The notes under the pieces are model-generated. The model had not been told where the DNA came from. It saw nothing but the letters and a program-made list of their open reading frames with translations, and ran no database searches. The translations under genes and the position numbers were made by a program. This document shows positions 15,948 through 24,790 of a stretch of 64,000 nt of DNA, in pieces (position 1 is the stretch's first letter; every line of letters begins with the position of its first letter). Source of the stretch: Rhodococcus yunnanensis NBRC 103083 (GTDB lineage: Bacteria > Actinomycetota > Actinomycetes > Mycobacteriales > Mycobacteriaceae); NCBI RefSeq assembly GCF_001895005.1, contig NZ_BCXH01000004.1, positions 345,658 through 409,657 of the forward strand. Reading direction: 5' to 3'.

Positions 15948-17119
15948 ACGAGAACGGGTGGTTCGAGACCGTCGCAGAAGCCCAGCGGCGGGCGAAGAAG
16001 CGGTTGCCGCGGTCCGTGTACGCCGCATTGCTCGCGGGCTCGGAACGCGGCATCACCGTCGACGACAACACGGCGGCGTTCGGTGAACTCGGTTTCGCTC
16101 CGCACGTCGCCGGATTGTCGGACAAGCGTGATCTGGCGACAACGCTGATGGGGCAACCGCTGTCGTTTCCGGTGATGATCTCGCCGACCGGTGTGCAGGC
16201 CGTGCACCCGGACGGCGAGGTCGCCGTGGCACGGGCCGCGGCCGCGCGCGGCATCTCGATGGGTCTCTCGCTGTTCGCGAGCAAGCCCATCGAGGAGGTC
16301 GTCGCCGCCAATCCACAAACGTTCTTTCAGCTGCACTGGGTCGGTTCCCGCGAGGTCATGCTGGATCTGCTGGCCCGTGCCCGCGGCGGAGGGGCGGTCG
16401 GGCTGATACTGACGATGGACTGGTCGTTCTCGGAAGGTCGTGACTGGGGAAGTCCGGCGATTCCGGAGACAGTCGATCTGCGAACCATGGTTCGGTTCGC
16501 GCCCGAGGCGCTGACCAGACTGAAGTGGTTGTGGCAGTTCGCGGGGTCCGGCTCGATCCCCGATCTGACAGCACCGAATCTGGCGCCCGCCGGGGGCCGC
16601 GCTCCGACATTCTTCGGTGCGTACCGCGAGTGGATGGCAACGCCGTTGCCGAGCTGGGAGGACATCGCCTGGCTGCGTGAGCAGTGGGGCGGGGAGTTCA
16701 TGCTGAAAGGAATCTCGCGTATCGACGACGCCAGGAAGGCCGTCGACGCAGGAGTCACCGCGGTGTCGGTGTCCAATCACGGCGGCAACAACCTCGACGG
16801 AACGCCTGCGTCCATCCGGCTGCTTGCTGCCGTCGTGGACGCGGTGGGCGATCGGATCGAGATCACCCTCGACGGCGGGATCCGTCGCGGTAGTGATGTC
16901 GCGAAAGCTCTGGCACTCGGTGCCCGCGCTGTTCTGATCGGCCGCGCGTACCTGTGGGGTCTTGCGGCAGGCGGTCAAGCCGGGGTCGAGAACGTTCTCG
17001 ACATACTGCGCGGTGGCCTCGATTCCGCGGTGCTCGGACTCGGTCGTTCGTCGGTGGGTGAGCTGACCCGATCCGACCTCGTGATCCCGCCCGATTTCGA
17101 ACGGGCAGCCGGGTACTGA
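15944..17119 (+). CDS. Second MftD paralogue with apparent CTG start
   Basis: A 391-residue paralogue of MftD, identical in length to the first copy. In the first 60 residues the two differ at eight positions, five of them the first five. The catalytic signature SNHGGNNLDGTP and the FMN loop DGGIRRGSDVAK are intact. No ATG, GTG or TTG lies in frame near the start: the only in-frame ones are far upstream within mftD1. CTG at 15944 aligns exactly with the Met1 codon of mftD1, overlaps the mftD1 stop as CTGA, and has GGAAA eight bases upstream. Whether this copy is redundant or acts on another intermediate cannot be told. Confidence 0.85.
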   Translation: MNENGWFETVAEAQRRAKKRLPRSVYAALLAGSERGITVDDNTAAFGELGFAPHVAGLSDKRDLATTLMGQPLSFPVMISPTGVQAVHPDGEVAVARAAAARGISMGLSLFASKPIEEVVAANPQTFFQLHWVGSREVMLDLLARARGGGAVGLILTMDWSFSEGRDWGSPAIPETVDLRTMVRFAPEALTRLKWLWQFAGSGSIPDLTAPNLAPAGGRAPTFFGAYREWMATPLPSWEDIAWLREQWGGEFMLKGISRIDDARKAVDAGVTAVSVSNHGGNNLDGTPASIRLLAAVVDAVGDRIEITLDGGIRRGSDVAKALALGARAVLIGRAYLWGLAAGGQAGVENVLDILRGGLDSAVLGLGRSSVGELTRSDLVIPPDFERAAGY

Positions 17120-17132
17120 CCCGAACAGGCGA

Positions 17133-17753
17133 TCAGTCGGCGGAGGGGAGTCGGACGCGCAGATCCGCGCGCGATGCAGTCGACGCGACGAGGACAGCGT
17201 TGTGCTCGTCGCTTCCGTCGGTCCACATCCGTGCTTGTACGGTTGTCTTGCCGAACATCTCGTGGCGCCGAACAAGTCGGCTGCGTCGAACGTCGTCGTC
17301 GATCTCGATGTACCAGACTTCGTCCATCGATGCGCGCGCGAGAGGCCAGTCGCCGTCGTCCAGCAGCAGATAGTTGCCCTCGGTGATGACGAGCGGCACG
17401 TCGGCTGTGACGGAGATAGCGCCGGCGACAGGTTCTTCGAGAGTGCGGTCGAATCGTGGTGCATAGACGATCCCCGTGCGCTGATCGCGCAGCCGCGCGA
17501 GCAGATTCGCGTAACCGGCTACGTCGAAGGTGTCGGGTGCACCCTTGCGGTCGCGGCGGCCGAGACGATCGAGCGCTTCGTCGGCAAGGTGGAATCCGTC
17601 CATCGGCACAACTGCTGCGAGGTCGGGGCCGAGCTCGTCGGCGAGCACCGTCGCGAGCGTCGACTTCCCTGCTCCCGGCGCACCCACGATCCCCAGAATG
17701 CTACGTCCGGGTCCGGCCGCGAGCTCCTTCGCCCGCGCAATCAACTCGTTCAT
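17133..17753 (-). CDS. P-loop kinase of uridine/phosphoribulokinase family
   Basis: A 206-residue kinase with Walker A GAPGAGKST (about residues 24-32) and a conserved MDGFH motif (about 51-55), followed by ITEGNYLLLD, the pattern of the PRK/uridine-kinase-like family (YggC/FrcK-like). Such proteins phosphorylate nucleosides, sugars or pantothenate-like compounds; the substrate here is unknown. It is the last gene of the reverse-strand block that splits the mft locus, 17 bases after the racemase gene, and its stop is only 13 bases from that of mftD2. Confidence 0.78.
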   Translation of the reverse strand: MNELIARAKELAAGPGRSILGIVGAPGAGKSTLATVLADELGPDLAAVVPMDGFHLADEALDRLGRRDRKGAPDTFDVAGYANLLARLRDQRTGIVYAPRFDRTLEEPVAGAISVTADVPLVITEGNYLLLDDGDWPLARASMDEVWYIEIDDDVRRSRLVRRHEMFGKTTVQARMWTDGSDEHNAVLVASTASRADLRVRLPSAD

Positions 17754-17770
17754 GTTTTCGACGATAGGCC

Positions 17771-18523
17771 CTACCCGCTCGCGGGCGGCGAAGCCGGCGT
17801 CCCGAACCCCGCCAACAATCCCGAATATCTCTTGGGCAGCGGCGCAGCGAACTCACCCGACTTACCGGTGCGTAGACCCATCGTGACGAGTGATTGCACG
17901 AAAAGCGTTGCAGCGGCCACACCGTCGACCACCGGCAGGCCGATGTCCGACGAGATGTGATCACACAGGTCGGCCATCCCGGCACACCCGAGCACTATCG
18001 CGTCACTGCCGTCGTGCCGAGCAGCTTCCCGGCACGCCTCGGTGATGATCGTGCGGGCGTCGGGATCGGTCTCGAGTTCGAGGACCGGTATCTCGCAGGC
18101 ATGGACGCCTCGGCACCGACCGGACATTCCGTAGTGCGACGCGAGGTCCCAGGCCCGGCCGGTGGTCCGGCCGAGTGTGGTGACGACGGAGAATCCGCGT
18201 CCGAGGAAACTCGCCGCGTGCATCGCTGCCTCGGCGATTCCGACGACAGGCCCGGTGGCGGCTTCCCGCGCGGCATCCATGCCTGGATCACCGAAGCAGG
18301 CGATCACGTACCCGTCGACGCCCTTGCTCTCGCCGAGTGCGATCTGTTCGAGAATGCCTGGAACACTGAGTGCTTCGTCCACATGGCTTTCGATGGAGGC
18401 GGGCCCCATCGTCGGGTTGACCGCCTCGACGAGTGTGCCCGGGCCTGCAACGGCCCGGGCGCACTCGCCGATCTTGGCGGTCATCGACGCCGTTGTGTTC
18501 GGATTGATGACCTTGATGAGCAT
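17771..18523 (-). CDS. Asp/Glu/hydantoin racemase family protein
   Basis: A 250-residue member of the Asp/Glu/hydantoin racemase family. It opens with IKVINPNTTASMT and carries both catalytic cysteines in the expected settings, GYVIACFGDPG (about residue 75) and AIVLGCAGMADL (about 180). These enzymes racemise 5-substituted hydantoins or, in allantoin pathways, allantoin. The start at 18523 opens the conserved sequence; the longer open frame upstream lies in the permease gene. It sits 11 bases after an NCS1 permease gene, the usual partner in hydantoin or allantoin uptake. Confidence 0.85.
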   Translation of the reverse strand: MLIKVINPNTTASMTAKIGECARAVAGPGTLVEAVNPTMGPASIESHVDEALSVPGILEQIALGESKGVDGYVIACFGDPGMDAAREAATGPVVGIAEAAMHAASFLGRGFSVVTTLGRTTGRAWDLASHYGMSGRCRGVHACEIPVLELETDPDARTIITEACREAARHDGSDAIVLGCAGMADLCDHISSDIGLPVVDGVAAATLFVQSLVTMGLRTGKSGEFAAPLPKRYSGLLAGFGTPASPPASG

Positions 18524-18534
18524 GGATACCGATC

Positions 18535-20097
18535 CTATGCCCGTGCCGGTTCGTCGAGATGGTCGGTGACGGCGAGCTTGGTCTTGGTGGCGAGAACGTA
18601 GTACAGCGCGAACCCGACGCCGCATCCGATGAACCAGCTGTACTTCGACGCCGTGGACATTCCGGCGATCTCCATACCGTCGATGGCGCCGTTGAACAGC
18701 ACCGTGAACATCGCCAGTACTGCTCCGACGACCGTGGCGTACACCGCGGCGGGGTTGTATCCCTTGGAGTACCAGTACTTTCCGGTGGACGACATCGTGA
18801 ACAGCTCGTCGACTACTACCTTCTGCTTGCGCACCAGGTAGTAGTCGGCGATGAGGACGCCGAACAGCGGTCCGATGAACGCGCCGAGAGTCTCCAGCGT
18901 GAGGTGAATGACGTCCGGGTTGTTGTACAGATTCCACGGAGTGATGAGTACGGAGCCGACGGCCGCGATCATGCCGCCCGCACGCCAACTGATGCGCTGT
19001 GGGCTGACGTTGGAGAAATCGAATGCCGGGGAGATGAAGTTGGCGACGATGTTGATGCCGATCGTGGCGATGGTGAAGGTCAGCGCGCCGAGGACGATGG
19101 CGAACGTGCTGTCGATGCGCGCCACGGTCTCGACGGGGTCGGTGATCAGCTCACCGAAGACGGGAAGCGTCAGTGATGCGGTGACGACGACGAGAATGGA
19201 GAAGACGAGGAAGTTGACGGGAAGGCCGAGGAAGTTGCCCTTCTTGACGGCGGTGTAGGACTTTCCGTAGCGGGAGAAGTCGCCGAAGTTGAGCATCGGT
19301 CCGGAGAAATAGGACACGACGAGTGCGATGGCGCCGAGCATGACGGGTACGGCACCGAATCCGGTGTACTCGACCTCGCCGAGGTTGAGATCGATTGCGC
19401 CCCAGCCTGCTTTCCAGATGAGGTAGCCGCACAGTGCGAACATGACCACGTAGACCGCGGGGCCGCAGAAGTCGATGAACTTGCGAATCGATTCCATTCC
19501 TCGCCAGAAGACGGCGGCTTGGACGACCCACAGGAACAGGAAGCTGGCCCATCCGAGTGCGGACAGTCCGGCGAAACCGTAGTCGGCGGTCACCGCATAC
19601 GGCGCCAGGTCCGGGAACAGTTTGATCAAGACGATGTCGAGAGCGGCCGACGCCAGAAACGTTTGGATGCCGTACCAGGCGACGGCGATGAGACCGCGAA
19701 TGATCGCGGGGATGTTGGCGCCGAGGACACCGAAGGATGCCCGGCAGATGACCGGATACGGAACACCGGTGGCCTGGCTCGGTTTGGCGACGAGGTTGCA
19801 GAAGAAGTAGACGATCGTGATACCGACGAGAAGGGAGATCAGCACCTGCCAGCTCGCCAGTCCCAGCGCGAAGAGGCTTCCGGCGGTGACGTATCCACCG
19901 ACGGAGTGCACGTCGGACATCCAGAAGGCGAACAGATTGTACGAGGTCCAGGACTGCTTCTTCAGCGGCGCGAGGTCCTCGTTGGTGAGGCGTGGGTCGT
20001 AGCTGTCCTTGATCAGTCCGCCGCCGACCGGATGGCCTGCGGCCTCGACCACGTCACCGATCGACGTGGGGCCTGATCCGTGCGCTGTATCTGTCAT
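18535..20097 (-). CDS. NCS1-family nucleobase/hydantoin/allantoin permease
   Basis: A 520-residue membrane transporter with about twelve hydrophobic segments. Family markers are the N-terminal SWTSYNLFAFWMSDVHSVGG and the middle GPMLNFGDFSRYGKS. NCS1 permeases import uracil, cytosine, allantoin or hydantoins by cation symport. With the racemase next door, a hydantoin or allantoin is the best guess. The ATG at 20097 follows AGGAG at five bases, which decides the start against the longer open frame. Confidence 0.88.
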   Translation of the reverse strand: MTDTAHGSGPTSIGDVVEAAGHPVGGGLIKDSYDPRLTNEDLAPLKKQSWTSYNLFAFWMSDVHSVGGYVTAGSLFALGLASWQVLISLLVGITIVYFFCNLVAKPSQATGVPYPVICRASFGVLGANIPAIIRGLIAVAWYGIQTFLASAALDIVLIKLFPDLAPYAVTADYGFAGLSALGWASFLFLWVVQAAVFWRGMESIRKFIDFCGPAVYVVMFALCGYLIWKAGWGAIDLNLGEVEYTGFGAVPVMLGAIALVVSYFSGPMLNFGDFSRYGKSYTAVKKGNFLGLPVNFLVFSILVVVTASLTLPVFGELITDPVETVARIDSTFAIVLGALTFTIATIGINIVANFISPAFDFSNVSPQRISWRAGGMIAAVGSVLITPWNLYNNPDVIHLTLETLGAFIGPLFGVLIADYYLVRKQKVVVDELFTMSSTGKYWYSKGYNPAAVYATVVGAVLAMFTVLFNGAIDGMEIAGMSTASKYSWFIGCGVGFALYYVLATKTKLAVTDHLDEPARA

Positions 20098-20224
20098 CGA
20101 TGCTCCTGATGGGCGAAGTGCTGCCGATCGGCCCGCTCCGAGGACTGGAGTGGACCGGCGAGACAAAAGGTAGCGAGCAAGTGTTGCACCTGCGTGACGA
20201 CAGGAATATATCTTCTCTCCGGGG

Positions 20225-20950
20225 TCAGTCGGCAGTGGGATGCCGAGGTTCGGCGAGCAGTCCGGTGTCGGAGGAAATGGAGGAAATGACCGTGTTGAGA
20301 CGGCCGTGATGATATTGCGCAATGTCCAACAATGCCGTCGCATCGCGATCGAGAAATGCCTCCAGCATATGGCGATGGTCGGAATGGAGAGTTTCTCGAT
20401 CGGAGCCGGCTACGTGCACCATGGGCTGCACGGGTTCGGTGATGTTCCATGCCGCCTCCAACATGTGTACGAGGCGTTTCATGCGAGACGGACGGGTGAG
20501 CGACATATGGAACTCGCGGGAGTGACGGTGGTACGCCCGCGAGTCGTTCGCGGTAATGCTCTGTTCCAGAAGGTCGTTCGCGAGTATTGCTCGGCGGTGA
20601 TCCTCGTCGGTCGCCAGTTCGACCGCGGTAGCGAGTGCCGCTGTTTCCAGTACCTCTCGCACGATGTACATCTCGCGCAGTTCCGCGGATGTCAATTGTG
20701 CGACGGTATAACCGAGATTGGGACGGTGGTCGACGAGACCTTCGCCGATGAGTGTCTTCAATGATTCCCTCACCGGAATTGCGCTGACACCGAATACTTC
20801 GGCGACGTCGTTCGGCGGAATCGGTGTATTGGGAGGCGCATCACCGGAAAGAATGACTCGCTTGAGTTCGTCGAGAATGCTCGTCTGGCCACCGCCGGGG
20901 GCGGCGATACTGAGTTGGGCAAACAAGACCGATCTCCGCCTGGGTGGCAT
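20225..20950 (-). CDS. GntR/FadR-family regulator
   Basis: A 241-residue regulator with an N-terminal winged helix (about residues 28-90, including IPPNDVAEVFGVSAIPVRESLKTL) and a C-terminal FCD-type helical ligand domain with metal-ligand-like histidines (HSREFHMSL, HSDHRHMLEAF). The ATG at 20950 has the ribosome site GGAAGGAG five bases away; an in-frame ATG eight codons upstream does not. It is divergent from mftE and upstream of the permease across 127 bases, so it probably controls the permease-racemase-kinase genes. Confidence 0.85.
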   Translation of the reverse strand: MPPRRRSVLFAQLSIAAPGGGQTSILDELKRVILSGDAPPNTPIPPNDVAEVFGVSAIPVRESLKTLIGEGLVDHRPNLGYTVAQLTSAELREMYIVREVLETAALATAVELATDEDHRRAILANDLLEQSITANDSRAYHRHSREFHMSLTRPSRMKRLVHMLEAAWNITEPVQPMVHVAGSDRETLHSDHRHMLEAFLDRDATALLDIAQYHHGRLNTVISSISSDTGLLAEPRHPTAD

Positions 20951-21023
20951 GAATACTCCTTCCTGCCTCTGCACGGCGACGCTAGTTGCACTTTGTTTCG
21001 TACGTGTGAAGATTTTCGTGCGT

Positions 21024-21029
21024 TAGCAT
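21024..21029 (+). promoter_or_regulatory. -10 box for leaderless mftE
   Basis: TAGCAT fits the actinobacterial TANNNT -10 pattern and ends seven bases before the mftE ATG, so transcription would start at or next to the A of the start codon. mftE lacks a ribosome site, which agrees. Direct repeats TTTCGTACG (21000 region) and TTTCGTGCG (21014 region) lie just upstream. The promoter explains how mftE can be expressed despite the reverse-strand block before it. Confidence 0.45.
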
Positions 21030-21036
21030 CGGTCGG

Positions 21037-21741
21037 ATGACATCACCGTCCGAGTCCCGATCGACCCGTCTCGGGGACACGGGGTGGCAGCGGATCGAGC
21101 CGGACCGACTCGTCGTCGTGCCGGTCGGTGCGTTCGAACAACACGGCCCACATCTTCCGCTCGACACGGACACCCGAATCGCGGAGGCGGTGTCGACGCG
21201 ACTGCCCGACGCCGTGGTCGCTCCCGCCATCGCGTACGGATCGAGCGGCGAACACGAGGGTTTCCCCGGCACGGTGTCGATCGGCTCCGACGCTCTGCGC
21301 GGTGTGCTGGTCGAGTACGGACGTTCGGCGTGTCGCTGGGCGACGCGTCTGCTGTTCGTCAACGGACACGGCGGCAACGTGGCCACCGTGGCGGAGGCGA
21401 CGACTCTGCTCCGCTACGAGGGCCGCGACGTCGCCTGGACCCCGTGCGCCGTTCCTGGCGCCGATGCGCACGCCGGTCGAACCGAAACCTCGCTGCTGCT
21501 CTGTCTTTCGCCGCGACTGGTCGACATGGCTCGCGCCGAGATCGGCAACACCGACAGCATCTCCGAACTGCTTCCGCGTCTGCGGGAAGGAGGAACACGT
21601 GCAGTCTCGCCCAATGGTGTGCTCGGTGATCCGACACTGTCGACGGCAGAGGAGGGGCGCGCGCTTCTCGACGAGATGGTGCGGCGAACCACGGCCGCAG
21701 TGAGCCGCTGGGCACCGTCGTCGAACGGCATGTTGACGTGA
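21037..21741 (+). CDS. mftE: Mycofactocin precursor peptidase (creatininase family)
   Basis: A 234-residue metallopeptidase that cuts the MftC-modified MftA before its last two residues, releasing AHDP. Creatininase-family metal ligands are visible in FEQHGPHLPLDTDTR (about residues 33-47), NGHGGN (about 109-114) and a later TETSLLL. In other genomes mftE follows mftD directly; here a four-gene block lies between. One could suspect a creatininase belonging to the hydantoin genes instead, but the sequence matches MftE and it is followed by mftF and mftG. Confidence 0.9.
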   Translation: MTSPSESRSTRLGDTGWQRIEPDRLVVVPVGAFEQHGPHLPLDTDTRIAEAVSTRLPDAVVAPAIAYGSSGEHEGFPGTVSIGSDALRGVLVEYGRSACRWATRLLFVNGHGGNVATVAEATTLLRYEGRDVAWTPCAVPGADAHAGRTETSLLLCLSPRLVDMARAEIGNTDSISELLPRLREGGTRAVSPNGVLGDPTLSTAEEGRALLDEMVRRTTAAVSRWAPSSNGMLT

Positions 21742-21808
21742 GAGAACAGCACGAAATCCCAGGACGAAAACGGGCTTACGGTATGTTAGTGACTTTTTCG
21801 GGCCGTGG

Positions 21809-21839
21809 ATGACACTTTCGTGGCGTGTCCGCTTACGAT
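21809..21839 (+). promoter_or_regulatory. Promoter for leaderless mftF
   Basis: ATGACA (21809-21814, one mismatch to TTGACA), a 19-base spacer and TACGAT (21834-21839, TANNNT) are followed after six bases by the ATG at 21846. This would give a leaderless transcript and supports the ATG over the GTG at 21825 as the start. No ribosome site precedes either codon. Confidence 0.4.
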
Positions 21840-21845
21840 CACCTG

Positions 21846-23243
21846 ATGGGTCAAGGTCGGTTGCCTGATGGCTTCGGGGTACGAGTCGATCCGCGTGTAC
21901 GCAAATACTCCGACGGCCGGGTTCTCATCGGGGGTTCGCCCACGAGAATGCTGAAGTTGGCACCGACTGCCGCTGCGATGATCGGGGACGGATTTCTCGA
22001 AGTGACCGACTCGCAGTCGGCTCTGGTGGCACGCAAACTTCTCGACTCGGGGGTGGCCAATCCGCGGCCCGTCTCCATACCGTCCCCCCGCGACGTCACG
22101 GTCGTGGTACCGCTGAAGAACAATGCTGTCGGCCTCGGACGTCTGCTGCCCGCGCTGCACGGGCTCACTGTGATCGTCGTCGACGACGGATCCGACACGC
22201 CGGTCAAGCCGCCTGTCATGGAGTGGAGTGTCGGCAGTGTGACGGTTCTCCGTCACGAGAGATCGCGCGGTCCTGCGGCCGCGCGCAACACGGGGTTGCG
22301 CAGCGCTACAACCGACTTCGTGGCTTTCCTCGACTCGGACGTCGTGCCGCGCAAGGGATGGCTCGAGGTCATGCTCGGTCACTTCTCGGACCCGGCCGTG
22401 GCGTTGGTGGCTCCGCGGATCGTCGCGCTCGAGCCCGAAGGCAACGCTCTCGCTCGGTACGAGCACGCCAGGTCGTCTCTGGACCTCGGCCGACGAGAGG
22501 CCGCCGTGCAAGCAGGGAGTTCGGTTTCCTACGTACCGAGTGCGGCCATGTTGATCAGACGACGCGTCGCCGAGGAATGCAACGGTTTCGACGAATCGAT
22601 GCACGTCGCCGAGGACGTCGACCTCTGCTGGAGGCTTCAGGAGGCGGGATGGCGGCTGCGGTACGAGCCCGTTGCCCACGTGGCGCACGATCACAGGGTG
22701 ACGTTCGGTCGCTGGTTCGGTCGTAAGTTGTTCTACGGAACCGGTGCCAGTCCTCTCGCGGATCGGCACCCCGGCATGGTTCCACCGATCGCCATGTCGC
22801 CATGGACTCTCGTTGCCTGCCTGTTGGCGGCGAGCTTCACCAGGATCGGATTGCTCGGGGCCCTCGCAACACTCGCAGTGACGATAGGTCGGCTGCGGAA
22901 GATGTTCGTGGGACTCGACCAACCGACGCGTATCGCCGCGATCCTGGCTGCGGAGGGATTCGTCGCCGGACTCTGGCAGCTGGCGTCCGCGCTCTGTCGA
23001 CACTATTGGCCGATCACACTCCTCGCGGTGTTGCTGTCGCGTCGAATCAGAAAGATCGCTCTCGGGTTGGCAGTCGCCGAGGCAGTCTCCGATTGGTACA
23101 AGCATCGTGAGCTCGGTGGTCTCGACCCGGTCAGGTACGCGTTCTTCAAGAGGATGGACGACGTGGCCTACGGAGCGGGTCTGTGGCGCGGCGCCGTGGA
23201 CTCGCGCTCGCTGAAGGCGCTGACTCCGCGCATGGATACGTGA
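21846..23243 (+). CDS. mftF: Mycofactocin glycosyltransferase
   Basis: A 465-residue GT2-family glycosyltransferase that adds the beta-1,4-glucose chain to pre-mycofactocin. The N-terminal [16 protein letters not shown] and [12 protein letters not shown] are typical of MftF. The catalytic domain has DDGSDT, AARNTGL and FLDSDVV (the DxD metal motif), and the acceptor-side ED in [12 protein letters not shown]. The C-terminus has hydrophobic segments suggesting membrane association. ATG 21846 was chosen because of the promoter spacing and family N-terminus; GTG 21825 would add seven residues. Confidence 0.91.
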   Translation: MGQGRLPDGFGVRVDPRVRKYSDGRVLIGGSPTRMLKLAPTAAAMIGDGFLEVTDSQSALVARKLLDSGVANPRPVSIPSPRDVTVVVPLKNNAVGLGRLLPALHGLTVIVVDDGSDTPVKPPVMEWSVGSVTVLRHERSRGPAAARNTGLRSATTDFVAFLDSDVVPRKGWLEVMLGHFSDPAVALVAPRIVALEPEGNALARYEHARSSLDLGRREAAVQAGSSVSYVPSAAMLIRRRVAEECNGFDESMHVAEDVDLCWRLQEAGWRLRYEPVAHVAHDHRVTFGRWFGRKLFYGTGASPLADRHPGMVPPIAMSPWTLVACLLAASFTRIGLLGALATLAVTIGRLRKMFVGLDQPTRIAAILAAEGFVAGLWQLASALCRHYWPITLLAVLLSRRIRKIALGLAVAEAVSDWYKHRELGGLDPVRYAFFKRMDDVAYGAGLWRGAVDSRSLKALTPRMDT

Positions 23244-24709
23244 GCAGCCACAACGCATTCGACGCAGATGTGATCGTGGTGGGCGGAGGTTCGTGCGGTT
23301 CGGTCGTTGCATCTCGTCTCAGCGAAGATCCTGACTGCAGGGTGATCCTCGTCGAGGCAGGCCCCGGCGTCGAACGGGTGCAGGATTATGCGCCCGAGGT
23401 ACGGGATGCGCACGTTCTGCCCGTCGGACCGGGTAGCGCATGGACGGATCGCTACCCCGCCGAACTCACCGCAGGGATCGAGCGTGAGATCGCTCGGGGC
23501 CGAATTCTCGGTGGGTCGGGCGCGGTCAACGGTGCCTACTTCACCCGGGCGCGTCCCGCGGACTTTGCCGAGTGGCCCTCTACCTGGTCGTACGAGAACG
23601 TGCTGCCGTACTTCCGCGTATCGGAAACCGATCAGGATTTTCGCGGAGACACACACGGTGCGGACGGGCCGATGCCGGTGTGGAGAACTCCGATCGAGTC
23701 CGCGAGCGATATCACCGGCGCATTCGTCGACGCAGCCACGCACATCGGATTCGGCGAGGATCCGGACAAGAACGACCCGGAACCCGGCGGCGGTGTCGGG
23801 CCTGTTCCGCTCAACGTGTCCCACGGCGTCCGCATGAATGCCGCTGCGGCATACCTACTTCCGAACATCACGCGCAAGAATCTCCGTGTGATGGGCGGAT
23901 CCGTGGTCCTCGGCGTGGAGCTGGACGGGTCGAGAGCATCCGGAGTCAGGATCGTTCACGACGGCACGCAGGCGATTCTGAATGCGCGGACGGTGATTCT
24001 GTGCGCGGGCGCGGTGCGTACGCCGCAACTGCTGATGCTGTCCGGAATCGGTCCGGCAGATCACCTGAAAGACCTCGGCGTTCGCGTCCGGCTCGATCAA
24101 CCACGCGTCGGACGCGGATTCTCCGATCATCCCGAAGTCGGTGTGTACTACCGCACTTCGCTCCCGTACCGTCCGGCCTCGCCGATCGAGGCGGTACTGC
24201 ACGTGGGTGATCTCGAGATTCGTCCGTACACCTCGTCCTTCGATCGCATGATCCCAGGCGTCGGCGTCTGCGACCCGATGATCGGGGTCGGGCTGATGCG
24301 AGCGGACAGCCGGGGGGACATCACACTCACCTCGACCGACGTGCTCGACGCACCCCGAGTGCGATATCGGTATCTCGAATCGGAAGCCGATCGTCGTGCA
24401 CTCCAGTCCGGCCTCGACATCGTCGAGGCGTTGCTGTCGAGTCCGCCGCTGGCGCGGGTCGCCGACGCGGCGGCCGTGTCGGGGGATCGTCTACTCGATC
24501 GCCTCGGAACGGCGCTGCACCTGTCGGGAAGTTGTGCGATGGGTGGGGACGGTTTCGTTCTCGACGACTCGTGCCGGGTGCAGGGTGTGGACGGTCTTGC
24601 CGTCGTGGACACCTCGGCGATGCCGGTCGTACCCACGCGCGGACCTCACGCAACGGCCATAATGCTCGCAGAACGCGCGTCCGTACTTCTGCGACCCGGT
24701 CTGACGTGA
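23240..24709 (+). CDS. mftG: Mycofactocin-associated GMC oxidoreductase
   Basis: A 489-residue FAD-dependent GMC oxidoreductase. The N-terminal Rossmann motif is [15 protein letters not shown], followed by [15 protein letters not shown]. The C-terminus carries the catalytic-site HLSGSCAMG with the active-site His region and the final [15 protein letters not shown]. MftG is reported to re-oxidise mycofactocinol and pass electrons towards the respiratory chain. GTG at 23240 overlaps the mftF stop (GTGA); the frame is open 19 codons further upstream inside mftF only. Confidence 0.9.
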   Translation: MSSHNAFDADVIVVGGGSCGSVVASRLSEDPDCRVILVEAGPGVERVQDYAPEVRDAHVLPVGPGSAWTDRYPAELTAGIEREIARGRILGGSGAVNGAYFTRARPADFAEWPSTWSYENVLPYFRVSETDQDFRGDTHGADGPMPVWRTPIESASDITGAFVDAATHIGFGEDPDKNDPEPGGGVGPVPLNVSHGVRMNAAAAYLLPNITRKNLRVMGGSVVLGVELDGSRASGVRIVHDGTQAILNARTVILCAGAVRTPQLLMLSGIGPADHLKDLGVRVRLDQPRVGRGFSDHPEVGVYYRTSLPYRPASPIEAVLHVGDLEIRPYTSSFDRMIPGVGVCDPMIGVGLMRADSRGDITLTSTDVLDAPRVRYRYLESEADRRALQSGLDIVEALLSSPPLARVADAAAVSGDRLLDRLGTALHLSGSCAMGGDGFVLDDSCRVQGVDGLAVVDTSAMPVVPTRGPHATAIMLAERASVLLRPGLT

Positions 24710-24790
24710 GAACCTGGCGCGACGCAGGCAGCCGTCGCTTCTGTGAGCTGCGTTACAGTAGTGTGAACACGTGGGAAGAGGAACTACGCG

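Noticed and set aside
15605..17464. 619-codon antisense open frame over the mftD pair and kinase
   Set aside because: It spans three real genes and has no recognisable domain; its internal repeat merely reflects the mftD duplication.
17119..21037. Mobile element carrying the four-gene block
   Set aside because: No transposase, integrase, inverted ends or target duplication could be found; only its position suggests insertion.
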